From Dechloromonas sp. Dech2017 (GTDB lineage: Bacteria; Pseudomonadota; Gammaproteobacteria; Burkholderiales; Rhodocyclaceae), in contig SSXW01000001.1 in assembly GCA_009469585.1 (NCBI GenBank), positions 62,001 through 126,000 of the forward strand: a stretch of DNA of 64,000 nucleotides, written 5' to 3'. The notes beneath the pieces were generated by a model, which was not told where the DNA came from, did not search any database, and worked only from the letters and a program-made list of their open reading frames with translations. Positions within the stretch are counted from its first letter, which is position 1. Every line of letters starts with the position of its first letter. Shown one piece after another: positions 33,327 to 43,800 of this stretch. The translations under genes and the position numbers were made by a program.

Positions 33327-33403
33327 AGGCGGTTAGCTCAGTTGGTTAGAGCGCCACGTTGACATCGTGGAGGTCGTTGGTTCGATTCCAATACCGCCTA
33401 CCA
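33327..33403 (+). tRNA. tRNA-Val (anticodon GAC)
   Basis: A 77-base cloverleaf with encoded CCA: acceptor AGGCGGT/ACCGCCT, D-arm GCTC/GAGC, anticodon stem CCACG/CGTGG with loop TTGACAT, T-arm GTTGG/CCAAT. Confidence 0.97.
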
Positions 33404-33487
33404 AATTCCTAACGGAGCTGAAATTGACAATTTTCCGAACTTGCGCCGCGGTTCAGAAACACTGATCGAGTCAGCCTTCGTTTGACC

Positions 33488-33519
33488 AAAAAAGTGCGGC
33501 TCATCCCGCACTTTTTTTT
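33488..33519 (+). terminator. Terminator/attenuator hairpin in the thrS leader
   Basis: A 12-bp stem (A6-GTGCGG with CCGCAC-T6) and six-base loop, continuing into eight T's, ends 16 bases before the thrS ATG. It has the form of a full intrinsic terminator. There is no room for a promoter between it and thrS, so thrS transcripts must pass through it. Confidence 0.88.
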
Positions 33520-33535
33520 CGCCTGGATATTTCCC

Positions 33536-35452
33536 ATGCCCGATATCAAACTGCCCGATGGTTCCATCCGCTCATACGAGCAAGCCGTCACCATTGCCGA
33601 GGTTGCGGCCAGCATCGGTGCCGGCCTGGCTCGTGCGGCGCTGGCCGGCAAGGTCGATGGCAAGCTGGTCGATACCTCCCATCTGATCGAGGGCAATGCC
33701 GATCTGGCCATCGTGACCGACAAGGATGCCGACGGACTGGAAATCATCCGCCACTCGACCGCCCACTTGCTGGCCTATGCGGTCAAGGAACTGTTCCCGG
33801 AAGCCCAGGTCACCATCGGCCCGGTCATCGAGAACGGCTTCTATTACGACTTCGCCTACAAGCGCCCGTTCACGCCGGAAGACCTGGTCGCCATCGAGAA
33901 GCGCATGGCCGAACTGGCCAAGAAGGATATCCCGGTCAGCCGCGAGGTTTGGGATCGCGACGATGCGGTCAAGTTCTTCCTCGGCCAGGGCGAGAAATAC
34001 AAGGCCGAGCTGATCGGCGCCATTCCGGCCGGCGAGCAGGTCTCGCTCTACCGCGAGGGCGATTTCATCGACCTTTGCCGCGGCCCGCACGTGCCGAGCA
34101 CGGCCAAGTTGAAGGTTTTCAAGCTGATGAAGGTGGCCGGCGCCTACTGGCGAGGCGACTCGAAGAACGAGATGCTGCAGCGCATCTACGGCACGGCCTG
34201 GGCCAAGAAGGAAGACCTCGACGCTTACCTGCACATGCTGGAAGAAGCCGAGAAGCGCGACCATCGCCGGCTGGGCAAGCAATACGACCTGTTCCACATG
34301 CAGGACGAGGCACCCGGCCTGGTCTTCTGGCATCCCAAGGGCTGGGCGGTGTGGCAGGAGATCGAGCAGTACATGCGCGCCGTCTATCGCAACAACGGCT
34401 ATCAGGAAGTGCGCTGCCCGCAGATCCTCGACAAGTCGTTGTGGGAAAAGTCCGGTCACTGGGAGCACTACAAGGACAACATGTTTACGACGGCGTCGGA
34501 GAATCGTGACTATGCGGTCAAGCCGATGAACTGCCCGGGACACGTCCAGGTTTTCAATTCCGATCTGCGCTCCTATCGGGAATTGCCGCTGCGCTACGGC
34601 GAATTCGGCTCCTGCCACCGCAACGAGCCGACCGGTGCGCTGCACGGCTTGATGCGCGTGCGCGGCTTCGTCCAGGATGATGGTCACATTTTCTGTACCG
34701 AAGACCAGATCGAATCCGAAGTGACCGCCTTCAACGCGCTGGTCAAGAAGGTCTATGCCGATTTCGGCTTCAACGATGTCGCCGTCAAGCTGGCGCTGCG
34801 TCCCGATAGCCGGGTCGGTTCCGACGAGGTTTGGGACAAGGCCGAGGCGGCGCTGCGCCAGGGGCTGCGCGCCTCCGGTCTGGAATGGACCGAGTTGCCG
34901 GGCGAGGGTGCCTTTTACGGCCCGAAGATCGAATTCCATATCAAGGATGCCATCGGCCGTACCTGGCAGTGCGGCACCATCCAGGTCGACTTCTCGATGC
35001 CGGGCCGGCTCGGCGCCGAATATGTCGCCGCCGACGATACGCGCAAGGTGCCGGTCATGCTGCACCGGGCCATTCTCGGTTCGCTGGAGCGTTTCATCGG
35101 CATCCTGATCGAGAACTTTGCCGGGGCGCTGCCTTTGTGGCTGGCGCCGGTGCAGGCGGTGGTGCTGAATATCTCGGAAAAGCAGGCCGACTACGCTGCC
35201 GATGTTGCGCAAAAGCTGCACGTGGCGGGCTTCCGGGCCGAAGCCGATTTGCGCAACGAGAAAATTACCTATAAAATTCGCGAACATAGCTTGAACCGGC
35301 TGCCTTATCAGCTCGTTGTGGGCGATAAGGAAAAAGCGGACGGACTGGTAGCCGTGCGTACTCGCGGTGGTCAGGATCTCGGACAGATGTCCGTGGATGA
35401 ACTGATCGGACGACTTCAGGGTGAAGTCGCAGCGCGAAGTGGCACGGCTTAA
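33536..35452 (+). CDS. thrS: Threonyl-tRNA synthetase
   Basis: A 638-residue class II synthetase. It has an N-terminal TGS domain ([18 protein letters not shown]), an editing domain with [16 protein letters not shown], a catalytic core with zinc-site Cys in MNCPGHV and motif 2/3 regions ([32 protein letters not shown]), and a C-terminal anticodon-binding domain. The frame is open to 33482, but MPDIKLPDG is the family start. First gene of the thrS-infC-rpmI-rplT-pheS-pheT-ihfA block. Its 130-base leader after tRNA-Val holds an attenuator-like hairpin. Confidence 0.97.
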   Translation: MPDIKLPDGSIRSYEQAVTIAEVAASIGAGLARAALAGKVDGKLVDTSHLIEGNADLAIVTDKDADGLEIIRHSTAHLLAYAVKELFPEAQVTIGPVIENGFYYDFAYKRPFTPEDLVAIEKRMAELAKKDIPVSREVWDRDDAVKFFLGQGEKYKAELIGAIPAGEQVSLYREGDFIDLCRGPHVPSTAKLKVFKLMKVAGAYWRGDSKNEMLQRIYGTAWAKKEDLDAYLHMLEEAEKRDHRRLGKQYDLFHMQDEAPGLVFWHPKGWAVWQEIEQYMRAVYRNNGYQEVRCPQILDKSLWEKSGHWEHYKDNMFTTASENRDYAVKPMNCPGHVQVFNSDLRSYRELPLRYGEFGSCHRNEPTGALHGLMRVRGFVQDDGHIFCTEDQIESEVTAFNALVKKVYADFGFNDVAVKLALRPDSRVGSDEVWDKAEAALRQGLRASGLEWTELPGEGAFYGPKIEFHIKDAIGRTWQCGTIQVDFSMPGRLGAEYVAADDTRKVPVMLHRAILGSLERFIGILIENFAGALPLWLAPVQAVVLNISEKQADYAADVAQKLHVAGFRAEADLRNEKITYKIREHSLNRLPYQLVVGDKEKADGLVAVRTRGGQDLGQMSVDELIGRLQGEVAARSGTA

Positions 35453-35478
35453 TTATTGTTGTTTTCGGGGGTCTCACC

Positions 35479-36000
35479 ATAGCTCAGAATAAGGCACATC
35501 GCCTCAACGAGGAAATCACGGTTCCGGAGATTCGTCTCCAGGGTATTGAAGGTGAACAGCTGGGTATCGTCAGTATTCGTACGGCGCTGCAAATGGCTGA
35601 AGAAGCCGGGGTCGATCTGGTCGAGATCGCGCCGACCGCCAAGCCGCCAGTCTGTCGCATCATGGACTACGGCAAATTCAAGTACCAGGAGCAGAAGCGT
35701 GCTCACGAGGCGAAGCTGAAGCAGAAGCAGGTTCAGGTCAAGGAAATCAAGCTGCGTCCGGGGACGGACGAGAATGATTACCAGATCAAGCTGAGGAACA
35801 TGACGCGTTTCCTGGATGAGGGCGACAAGGTCAAGGTGACCCTGCGCTTCCGGGGCCGTGAGATGGCGCACCAGGAGTTCGGCATGCGCCAGTTGGAACG
35901 GATCAAGGCGGATCTCGAGGCCGTTGGCCAGGTCGAGCAGATGCCGAAGATGGAAGGTCGCCAGATGATCATGATCATCGGGCCGGCCAAGAAGAAATAG
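35479..36000 (+). CDS. infC: Translation initiation factor IF-3, ATA start codon
   Basis: A 173-residue IF-3 whose N-terminus ([19 protein letters not shown]) is reached only by starting at ATA 35479. No ATG, GTG or TTG lies in frame between the thrS stop and residue 39, and a GGGGG ribosome site is eight bases upstream. IF-3 genes classically use rare starts (ATT in E. coli) so that IF-3 rejects initiation on its own mRNA; the ATA here implies the same autoregulation. N-domain, basic linker helix ([17 protein letters not shown]) and C-domain ([13 protein letters not shown]) are all complete. Confidence 0.95.
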   Translation: MAQNKAHRLNEEITVPEIRLQGIEGEQLGIVSIRTALQMAEEAGVDLVEIAPTAKPPVCRIMDYGKFKYQEQKRAHEAKLKQKQVQVKEIKLRPGTDENDYQIKLRNMTRFLDEGDKVKVTLRFRGREMAHQEFGMRQLERIKADLEAVGQVEQMPKMEGRQMIMIIGPAKKK

Positions 36001-36143
36001 TTATTAGGATCGAGTAGTTAGGATCCAGAGCAGTACTGCTAACAGCTAATAACTAGCAGCTAGCAGCTAACAAAGAAGTGCTTTCGGGTAATGAAGCGTT
36101 CCCGCCGGGAACCACCTGGACGGCACATCATGAGGAGCATTCA
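36001..36143 (+). promoter_or_regulatory. infC-rpmI intergenic leader with direct repeats
   Basis: This 143-base gap contains TTAGGATC twice (36004-36011 and 36018-36025), then a run of AGCTA/GCTAAC units from 36038 to 36071 that can fold in several ways, then the rpmI ribosome site. In E. coli the matching position carries the L20-binding translational operator that controls rpmI-rplT. A similar role here is an inference from position only. Confidence 0.5.
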
Positions 36144-36341
36144 ATGCCCAAAATGAAGACCAAGAGCAGCGCCAAGAAGCGCTTCTCGGTTCGCGCTGGT
36201 GGTTCCATCAAGCGCGGTCAAGCCTTCAAGCGTCACATCCTGACCAAGAAGACGACCAAGAACAAGCGTCACCTGCGTGGTGCCGTTGGTGTTAACGAGC
36301 GCGATGTTGCATCCGTCCGCGCCATGATGCCCTACGCGTAA
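36144..36341 (+). CDS. rpmI: 50S ribosomal protein L35
   Basis: A 65-residue, strongly basic protein: [14 protein letters not shown] at the start and [16 protein letters not shown] in the middle, typical of L35. ATG 36144 has GAGGAG eight bases upstream; upstream in-frame codons belong to the leader. Eleven bases separate it from rplT. Confidence 0.97.
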   Translation: MPKMKTKSSAKKRFSVRAGGSIKRGQAFKRHILTKKTTKNKRHLRGAVGVNERDVASVRAMMPYA

Positions 36342-36352
36342 GGAGATAGCAC

Positions 36353-36712
36353 ATGTCCCGAGTCAAACGTGGTGTAACGGCGCGCGCCCGTCACAAGAAG
36401 GTTCTCGCTCAGGCCAAGGGTTACCGCGGTCGTCGCAAGAACGTATACCGCATCGCCAAGCAGGCGGTGATGAAGGCCGGTCAGTACCAGTACCGTGACC
36501 GTCGTCAGCGCAAGCGTCAGTTCCGTTCGCTGTGGATCGCCCGTATCAACGCCGCTGCGCGTGAACTGGGCATGAAGTACAGCACCTTCATGAACGGTCT
36601 GAAGAAGGCCAACATCGAAGTCGACCGCAAGGTCCTGGCCGATCTGGCCGTCTTCGATCAGCCGGCCTTCGCCGCCCTGGCTGCCCAGGCCAAGGCCAAG
36701 CTCGACGCCTGA
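36353..36712 (+). CDS. rplT: 50S ribosomal protein L20
   Basis: A 119-residue L20, full length, with the basic extended N-terminus [18 protein letters not shown] and the globular C-domain ([25 protein letters not shown]). L20 is an early 23S rRNA assembly protein and in enterobacteria represses its own operon. Ribosome site AGGAGA precedes the ATG. A terminator hairpin follows before pheS. Confidence 0.97.
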   Translation: MSRVKRGVTARARHKKVLAQAKGYRGRRKNVYRIAKQAVMKAGQYQYRDRRQRKRQFRSLWIARINAAARELGMKYSTFMNGLKKANIEVDRKVLADLAVFDQPAFAALAAQAKAKLDA

Positions 36713-36726
36713 GCGAAAGCTTGAAG

Positions 36727-36755
36727 AAAAAAAGGAGGCGCAAGCCTCCTTTTTT
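36727..36755 (+). terminator. Rho-independent terminator between rplT and pheS
   Basis: Stem A7-GGAGGC with GCCTCC-T6 and a GCAA tetraloop, 14 bases after the rplT stop. pheS starts 42 bases later, so this may act as partial terminator or attenuator for pheST-ihfA. Confidence 0.92.
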
Positions 36756-36779
36756 GTTTATCCGATGTGTCATCGGTAG

Positions 36780-37871
<1,092 letters not shown>

Positions 37872-37892
37872 TCCCACTTTCGAGTCAAGCCC

Positions 37893-40277
37893 ATGAAATT
37901 CTCCGAATCCTGGTTGCGTAACCTCGTCAATCCGGCGCTCTCCAGCGCCGAGCTTTCCCATCTGCTGACCATGGCCGGCCTCGAGGTCGAGGACATGCGC
38001 CCGGTGGCACCGGCCTTCGGCCAGGTCGTCGTGGCGCAGGTGCTGGAAGTCGTCAAGCATCCCGATGCCGACCGCCTCAATGTCTGCCAAGTCGATATTG
38101 GCAGCGGCACGCCGCAGCAGATCGTCTGCGGTGCGCCCAACGTCGCCGCCGGCCTGAAGGTGCCGTGCGCGCTGCCCGGCGCCGAACTGCCCGGCGATTT
38201 CAAGATCAAGGTCGCCAAGGTGCGCGGCATCGAGTCGTCCGGCATGCTCTGCTCGGCCAAGGAACTCGGCCTTGCCGAGGACGCTTCCGGTCTGCACCTC
38301 CTGCCGGCCGATGCGCCGGTCGGGCAGGCCATCCGCCAGTACCTCGAACTCGACGACACGGTGTTCGAGATCAAGCTCACGCCGAACCGCGCCGACTGCC
38401 TGTCGTTGCAGGGCATCGCCCGCGAGGTCGGCGCCATCACCGGCGCTGCCACCGCGCTGCCGCATGTCGCCGCCGTGCCGGCCAGCATCGCCGCCACGCG
38501 CCCGGTTGTCCTCGACGCCCCGGCCGCCTGCCCGCTGTACTACGGCCGCGTCATCGCCGGTGTCAACGCCCGCGCCGCGACGCCGGAATGGATGGTGCGT
38601 CGCCTCGAGCGCAGCGGCATTCGTGCCATCTCGGCGCTGGTCGATATCACCAACTACGTCATGCTCGAACTCGGCCAGCCGCTGCATGCCTTCGACAACA
38701 CCAAACTCGAAGGCGCCGTGCGCGCCCGCCTGGCGTTGCCGGACGAGCAACTGCTGTTGTTGAATGAGCAGAAAATTGCCGTCGACCGCGACGTCCTGAT
38801 GATCGCCGACGACGCCAAGGCGCTGGCCATGGCCGGCATCATGGGTGGCGAGGAGAGCGGCATCACGCTCGACACCACCGAACTTTTCCTCGAATCCGCC
38901 TTCTTCGCGCCCAAGGCCATCGCCGGTCGGGCGCGCCGCTACGGTTTCGCGTCGGATGCCTCCCACCGCTTTGAGCGCGGCGTCGATTTCGGCGGCACCG
39001 CCCGGGCTATCGAGCGCGCCACGCAACTGATTCTCGACATCTGCGGCGGCCAGGCCGGCCCGGTCGTCGAGGCGCGCGCCGAACTGCCGGCCCGCCCGCC
39101 GGTGCGCCTGCGTACCGCGCGCGCCGAGAAGGTGCTCGGCGTGCCGCTCGGCGCAGCGCGCATCGCCGGCATCTTCAGCGGCCTGGCGCTGCAGTTCACG
39201 CAGGACGGCGACGATTTCCTGGTCACCCCGCCGAGCTGGCGTTTCGACATGGAAATCGAGGAAGACCTGATCGAGGAAATCGCCCGTCTGGTCGGCTACG
39301 ACAATATCCCGGCGCCGGCGCCGCGCGCCCGCATGGCCATGCTGCGCCAGCCCGAGGCGCAGCGCCCGGCCTACCGCATCCGCCAGATGCTGGCTGATCG
39401 CGGCTACCAGGAAGTGGTCAATTACGCCTTCGTCGACACCGCCTGGGAAGCCGATTTCGCCGGCAAGACCGACGAAGCCGAACTGATCCGCCTGGCCAAC
39501 CCGATCGCCAGCCAGATGGCGGTGATGCGTTCCAACCTGTTCGGCGGGCTGGTCGACAACCTGCAGACCAATTTGAAGCGCAAGCAGAGCCGGGTCCGTC
39601 TCTTCGAAGTCGGTCGCGTCTTCCGGCGCGATCCGGCTGGCGCACCGGTTGCCGGTTTTTGCCAGCCCCTCAAAATGTCCGGACTGGCTTACGGCGGCGC
39701 CTTGCCGGAAAGCTGGGCTGGCGGCGGGCGCAAGGTCGATTTCTTCGACGTCAAGGGCGACATCGAGGCCTTGCTGGCTCCTGCCGAATTGCGCTTCGAG
39801 AAGCTCGCCCATCCGGCCCTGCATCCCGGGCGCGCCGCCCGGATTCTCCTGCAAGGTCGCGAAATCGGCTGCATCGGCGAACTGCATCCGGAATGGGCAC
39901 AAAAATACGATTTGCCCCATGCGCCTATCGTTTTCGAACTGGAGTTCGAATCGATCAAGCAAGTCGTCGTGCCGGCCTACGCTGAGGTTTCAAAATTCCC
40001 GGCAGTCGTTCGCGACCTGGCCATCGTGGTCGATCACGACCTCGCTTTGCAGACCCTGCTCGACGGTATCGAAAGCCAGAAAACCGGCCTCATTCAGGAC
40101 GTCCAGTTGTTCGATATTTACGTTGGAAAGGGTGTCCCGGAAAACAAGAAAAGTCTTGCGTTTCGTATAGTTATGCAAGATACTCAACGCACTTTGCAAG
40201 ATTCGGAAGTTGATGCTGCGATGCAGCAGCTGGTGTCCTGTTTCGAACAGGCATTCGGTGCTCAACTGCGTGCCTGA
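37893..40277 (+). CDS. pheT: Phenylalanyl-tRNA synthetase beta subunit
   Basis: A 794-residue protein of normal length. Domains in order: B1/EMAP-like tRNA-binding domain (about 40-150, [23 protein letters not shown]), B3/B4 editing domain (about 210-385), B5 DNA-binding-like fold (about 400-470), the catalytically inactive class II-like core and a C-terminal ferredoxin-fold anticodon-binding domain (about 700-794, [17 protein letters not shown]). ihfA follows after 13 bases, as in most gamma- and betaproteobacteria. Confidence 0.97.
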   Translation: MKFSESWLRNLVNPALSSAELSHLLTMAGLEVEDMRPVAPAFGQVVVAQVLEVVKHPDADRLNVCQVDIGSGTPQQIVCGAPNVAAGLKVPCALPGAELPGDFKIKVAKVRGIESSGMLCSAKELGLAEDASGLHLLPADAPVGQAIRQYLELDDTVFEIKLTPNRADCLSLQGIAREVGAITGAATALPHVAAVPASIAATRPVVLDAPAACPLYYGRVIAGVNARAATPEWMVRRLERSGIRAISALVDITNYVMLELGQPLHAFDNTKLEGAVRARLALPDEQLLLLNEQKIAVDRDVLMIADDAKALAMAGIMGGEESGITLDTTELFLESAFFAPKAIAGRARRYGFASDASHRFERGVDFGGTARAIERATQLILDICGGQAGPVVEARAELPARPPVRLRTARAEKVLGVPLGAARIAGIFSGLALQFTQDGDDFLVTPPSWRFDMEIEEDLIEEIARLVGYDNIPAPAPRARMAMLRQPEAQRPAYRIRQMLADRGYQEVVNYAFVDTAWEADFAGKTDEAELIRLANPIASQMAVMRSNLFGGLVDNLQTNLKRKQSRVRLFEVGRVFRRDPAGAPVAGFCQPLKMSGLAYGGALPESWAGGGRKVDFFDVKGDIEALLAPAELRFEKLAHPALHPGRAARILLQGREIGCIGELHPEWAQKYDLPHAPIVFELEFESIKQVVVPAYAEVSKFPAVVRDLAIVVDHDLALQTLLDGIESQKTGLIQDVQLFDIYVGKGVPENKKSLAFRIVMQDTQRTLQDSEVDAAMQQLVSCFEQAFGAQLRA

Positions 40278-40290
40278 CGGAACAATAACG

Positions 40291-40593
40291 ATGACGTTAA
40301 CCAAAGCCGAACTCGCCGACCTTCTTTTCGAAAGAGTTGGACTCAACAAGCGTGAGGCCAAAGACATGGTCGAAGCTTTCTTTGAAGAAATCCGCAATGC
40401 GCTGGAAACCGGGGATGGCGTCAAGTTGTCCGGTTTCGGCAATTTCCAGCTGCGCGACAAGCCGCAGCGTCCCGGACGGAATCCCAAGACAGGGCAGGAA
40501 ATCCCCATCACGGCGCGGCGCGTGGTGACCTTTCATGCCAGCCAGAAATTGAAATCGGACGTTGAGCTAGCTTTCGATGGAACCACGGCATAA
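40291..40593 (+). CDS. ihfA: Integration host factor alpha subunit
   Basis: A 100-residue DNA-bending protein of the HU/IHF family: [20 protein letters not shown] start, [13 protein letters not shown] and the intercalating-arm motif [20 protein letters not shown]. The PheT-adjacent position identifies alpha rather than beta. The last 17 bases overlap the start of the MerR-type gene. Confidence 0.96.
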   Translation: MTLTKAELADLLFERVGLNKREAKDMVEAFFEEIRNALETGDGVKLSGFGNFQLRDKPQRPGRNPKTGQEIPITARRVVTFHASQKLKSDVELAFDGTTA

Positions 40594-40954
40594 AACCGGC
40601 GGTGGCGACGAATTGCCGCCGATTCCCGCCAAGCGCTACTTCACCATCGGCGAGGTAAGCGAACTATGCGGTGTCAAACCGCATGTGTTGCGCTACTGGG
40701 AGCAGGAGTTCAATCAACTCAAACCGGTCAAGCGCCGGGGAAACCGCCGTTATTACCAGCACCACGAAGTCTTGCTCGTTCGTCGTATCCGCGAACTCCT
40801 TTATAACCAGGGCTTTACCATCAGCGGCGCGCGTAATCGCCTCGATGAAGGTGGGGCGGGCGAGGTCGTGGCCCAGGACGTTGCCGAGTCCGGAAAAGTG
40901 CCGGGTGGATTGCGTTCCGAATTGCAGTCGATTATCGAGATGTTGCGGCTTTGA
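40577..40954 (+). CDS. MerR-family transcriptional regulator
   Basis: A 125-residue protein with an N-terminal MerR winged [27 protein letters not shown] then [23 protein letters not shown]. The short C-terminal part has no cysteine or ligand domain. This gene regularly follows ihfA in proteobacteria, but its target is unknown. Its start lies inside the ihfA end, so expression is coupled. The final bases contain the -35 element of the tRNA-Pro promoter. Confidence 0.9.
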   Translation: MEPRHKTGGGDELPPIPAKRYFTIGEVSELCGVKPHVLRYWEQEFNQLKPVKRRGNRRYYQHHEVLLVRRIRELLYNQGFTISGARNRLDEGGAGEVVAQDVAESGKVPGGLRSELQSIIEMLRL

Positions 40955-40977
40955 AACTTTCGGTTTTTAGGTATAAT
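40951..40977 (+). promoter_or_regulatory. Promoter of tRNA-Pro
   Basis: TTGAAA (40951-40956) and a perfect TATAAT (40972-40977), 15 bp apart, 12 bases before the tRNA. The -35 element overlaps the stop codon of the MerR gene. Confidence 0.75.
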
Positions 40978-40987
40978 AGCCGGCTTG

Positions 40988-41065
<78 letters not shown>

Positions 41066-41073
41066 AATTAAAT

Positions 41074-41094
41074 AACCGGCTCTGCCGGTTTTTT
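41074..41094 (+). terminator. Rho-independent terminator after tRNA-Pro
   Basis: Stem AACCGGC/GCCGGTT, three-base loop, then T's, nine bases after the tRNA end. Confidence 0.9.
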
Positions 41095-41162
41095 AATTTA
41101 TGGCGTTGAAAAATAAATATAGACAATTTAAATTATCGCCACGCATTTAAAAGGAGGTAATC

Positions 41163-41480
41163 ATGGATTTGTCCACATTGTCTGTCACGCAATTGCGCGA
41201 TCTGCAGCAGCAGATTCCCGCCGAGATCAAACGCCGGGAAGCAGTTGAAAAGGTAAATGTCCTGAATGAAGTCCGTGCCTTCGCCAAATCACGGGGTTAT
41301 GCCATCGAGGATTTGCTGGGCAAGGATGCAAAAATAAAGGCTTCGTCCGGAAACAAGGTCAAGGCCAAATATCGTCACCCGGAAAATCCCGAACTCGAAT
41401 GGACCGGTCGCGGCCGCAAGCCGAAATGGGTTGAGTCCTGGCTGGCCAGTGGCGCCACGCTTGATAACCTCCTGATTTGA
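41163..41480 (+). CDS. H-NS family nucleoid-associated protein
   Basis: A 105-residue protein: N-terminal coiled-coil oligomerisation helix (LSVTQLRDLQQQIPAEIKRREAVEK) and a C-terminal DNA-binding domain with KYRHPENPELEWTGRGRKPKWV, the H-NS-type core in its betaproteobacterial (Bv3F-like) form. A perfect AAGGAGGT ribosome site precedes the ATG, and AT-rich promoter-like DNA lies at 41106-41134 (TTGAAA, then TAAATT after 17 bp). Such proteins silence AT-rich DNA; the gene-free AT-rich stretches at 10.4 kb and the low-GC acyltransferase gene at 55 kb would be candidate targets. Confidence 0.92.
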   Translation: MDLSTLSVTQLRDLQQQIPAEIKRREAVEKVNVLNEVRAFAKSRGYAIEDLLGKDAKIKASSGNKVKAKYRHPENPELEWTGRGRKPKWVESWLASGATLDNLLI

Positions 41481-41483
41481 TCG

Positions 41484-42224
41484 ATGCGTATTCTGCTCAG
41501 CAATGACGACGGCTATTTTGCCCCTGGCTTGGAGGTCTTGGCCGGGGCGCTGGCCGGTCTCGGCGATATTGTCGTCGTCGCGCCCGAGCAAAACTGCAGC
41601 GGCGCCAGCAATTCGCTGACCCTGAGTCGGCCCTTGGTGCTTAGAAAGGCTGCCAGCGGCTTTCATTACGTCAACGGTACGCCGACTGATTGCGTGCACC
41701 TGGCGGTGACCGGCATGCTCGATCAATTGCCCGATATTATCGTTTCCGGGATTAATCACGGCGCCAATATGGGTGACGACACGATTTATTCGGGAACGGT
41801 GGCGGCGGCTACCGAGGGGTATTTACTGGGAATACCGTCGATCGCCATTTCACTGACCAGTTTCGAACCAAAAAACTATGCGACGGCCGGCCAGGTCGCC
41901 CGCCAACTGGTCGAGCGCTTTATTCGCAATCCGATCAAGGAACCGGTTCTGTTGAATGTCAATGTCCCGGATATTCCCTATGTCGAATTGAAAGGCACTG
42001 AGGTTACCCGTCTGGGGCGTCGGCACAAGGCCGAACCGGTCGTAAAAATGCAATCGCCGAGAAATGAAACGGTTTATTGGATCGGTGCCGCCGGTGGCGC
42101 CGCCGATGCCGGCCCGGGAACCGATTTCAATGCGGTCGACCGCGGTTTTGTCTCGATTACGCCCTTGCAGATCGATCTGACCCACGTCGCCCAATTGCCT
42201 TCCATCCGCCAGTGGGCGTTGTGA
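41484..42224 (+). CDS. surE: 5'/3'-nucleotidase SurE
   Basis: A 246-residue SurE phosphatase. Metal site: NDDG at residues 7-10, Ser/Asn of [10 protein letters not shown], and [20 protein letters not shown]. It dephosphorylates nucleoside monophosphates and is part of the stationary-phase surE-pcm-nlpD-rpoS locus. It starts only three bases after the H-NS gene stop, so the H-NS promoter may also drive it. Its stop overlaps the likely pcm GTG start (GTGA). Confidence 0.96.
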   Translation: MRILLSNDDGYFAPGLEVLAGALAGLGDIVVVAPEQNCSGASNSLTLSRPLVLRKAASGFHYVNGTPTDCVHLAVTGMLDQLPDIIVSGINHGANMGDDTIYSGTVAAATEGYLLGIPSIAISLTSFEPKNYATAGQVARQLVERFIRNPIKEPVLLNVNVPDIPYVELKGTEVTRLGRRHKAEPVVKMQSPRNETVYWIGAAGGAADAGPGTDFNAVDRGFVSITPLQIDLTHVAQLPSIRQWAL

Positions 42225-42883
42225 GTTCCGGCGTGTTGAACGGCATCGGCATGACGTCGCAACGGACCCGGGCGCGCATGATCGAGCGTCTGCGCGAAAA
42301 GGGCATCCGCAACGATATGGTCCTGGCCGCCATGGCGGCGGTTCCTCGCCATGTCTTCGTCGAGGAGGCGCTGGCCTCGCGTGCCTACGAGGATACGGCC
42401 CTGCCGCTCGGCATGGGGCAGACCATCTCGCAGCCCTACGTCGTCGCCCGGATGATCGAACTCCTGCTCAACGGCCGCCAGTCGTTGGGCAAGACCCTCG
42501 AGATCGGCGCCGGTTGTGGCTACCAGGCAGCGGTCCTCGCCCAGTTGACAAAGGATGTATACGCCGTTGAACGCCTCGGCCCCTTGCTCGAGAAAGCCAA
42601 GGCCAACATGCGCGTGCTCAAGCAGTTCAACGTTCGCCTCAAGCATGCCGACGGGCAGTTGGGGCTCCCCGAAGCCGGACCGTTCGACAGCATCATCGTG
42701 GCTGCCGCCGGGGTTCATGTTCCCCAGGCGCTGCTCGAACAATTGGCTGTCGGCGGCCGCATGGTCTTGCCAGTCGGGACCACGGAGCAGTATCTTCGCT
42801 TTATCGAACGCTCGGCACAGGGTTATTCCGAAACGCGGCTGGATGCCGTCCGCTTCGTCCCGTTACTCTCAGGAACGCAATGA
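42221..42883 (+). CDS. pcm: Protein-L-isoaspartate O-methyltransferase
   Basis: A 220-residue Pcm if started at GTG 42221, overlapping the surE stop; ATG 42251 ([18 protein letters not shown]) would give 210 residues. Motifs: [19 protein letters not shown] motif [25 protein letters not shown] and [14 protein letters not shown]. The enzyme repairs isoaspartyl residues in aged proteins. Its stop overlaps the nlpD ATG (ATGA). Confidence 0.95.
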   Translation: MSSGVLNGIGMTSQRTRARMIERLREKGIRNDMVLAAMAAVPRHVFVEEALASRAYEDTALPLGMGQTISQPYVVARMIELLLNGRQSLGKTLEIGAGCGYQAAVLAQLTKDVYAVERLGPLLEKAKANMRVLKQFNVRLKHADGQLGLPEAGPFDSIIVAAAGVHVPQALLEQLAVGGRMVLPVGTTEQYLRFIERSAQGYSETRLDAVRFVPLLSGTQ

Positions 42884-43800
42884 TTCGTAAAGTCTGTCTG
42901 GTTTCCTCGCTTCTGATTCTGGCCGGCTGCATGTCCCAACAGCCCGCCCCGTCGGTCGACCGTTCGGGGCCCGTGCAATCCCGGTCGGCGGTCGCCTCGC
43001 AACCTTCGGGGCCTGGTTACTACACGGTCAAGCGCGGCGATACCCTGTACCGCATCGCGCTCGAGCACGGCCAGGATTACCGCGAGGTAGCTGCCTGGAA
43101 CAACATGTCTACGCTGGCCACCATCCGCGAAGGGCAGATTTTGCGAATTGCGCCACCGGGTCCCCCGGAAGCGGTTGATGGCGTGAAGGCCAGCCCGGTC
43201 GCCATCGGCGGAGGCATCGAGACGCGTTCGCTGGATTCTTCGGCACCGCCTGCCGTCGCCACGCCGGGTGACGGCGTCAAGCGCGAGCCGCGAGCGGGCA
43301 AGGAGCCTTATTCCGACGAAGCCTATGCCCGCCTGAACAATCCGACGGCGGCCAAGCCGGAAACCAAGCCTGAGCCAACCAGCCAGCCGGCCCCGGCACC
43401 GGGACCGGATCCGGCGGTGGCCACTGGGCCGGACGACGTGCCCTGGATGTGGCCGACCTCGGCGCGAATTTCCGCGCCCTACAGCGAATCCGGCAACAAG
43501 GGCCTCGATTTTTCCGGCAAGGCCGGCGACCCGGTGCTGGCGGCCGGCGACGGCAAGGTGGTCTATTCCGGCAACGGCCTGCGCGGCTTTGGCGAACTGG
43601 TCATCGTCAAGCACAACGCCACCTACCTTTCGGCCTACGCGCACAATCGCAAGATCCTGGTCAAGGAAGGCCAGCAGGTCAGCCGGGGACAAAAGATCGC
43701 CGAAATGGGCAATAGCGATGCCGATTCGGTCAAGCTGCACTTCGAGATCCGCAAGCAGGGCAAGCCGGTCGATCCGGCCTTGTATCTACCGAAACGATGA
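42880..43800 (+). CDS. nlpD: NlpD-like lipoprotein (LysM + degenerate M23/LytM)
   Basis: A 306-residue lipoprotein. Signal II with lipobox LAGC (Cys16), LysM domain (about 47-92, [19 protein letters not shown]), a proline-rich linker, and a C-terminal LytM fold (about 190-305). The first zinc His of the usual HxxxD motif is replaced (GNKGLDFSG), while AYAHN and LHFEIR remain. This is the degenerate form typical of NlpD, an activator of the amidase AmiC at the division septum rather than an enzyme. The rpoS ATG overlaps its stop, and in enterobacteria the main rpoS promoter lies within nlpD. Confidence 0.94.
   Translation: MIRKVCLVSSLLILAGCMSQQPAPSVDRSGPVQSRSAVASQPSGPGYYTVKRGDTLYRIALEHGQDYREVAAWNNMSTLATIREGQILRIAPPGPPEAVDGVKASPVAIGGGIETRSLDSSAPPAVATPGDGVKREPRAGKEPYSDEAYARLNNPTAAKPETKPEPTSQPAPAPGPDPAVATGPDDVPWMWPTSARISAPYSESGNKGLDFSGKAGDPVLAAGDGKVVYSGNGLRGFGELVIVKHNATYLSAYAHNRKILVKEGQQVSRGQKIAEMGNSDADSVKLHFEIRKQGKPVDPALYLPKR

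Noticed and set aside
36001-36075. Short direct repeats resembling a degenerate CRISPR array
   Set aside because: Units are only 6-8 bases with no uniform spacers and lie in a ribosomal operon leader; no cas genes nearby.
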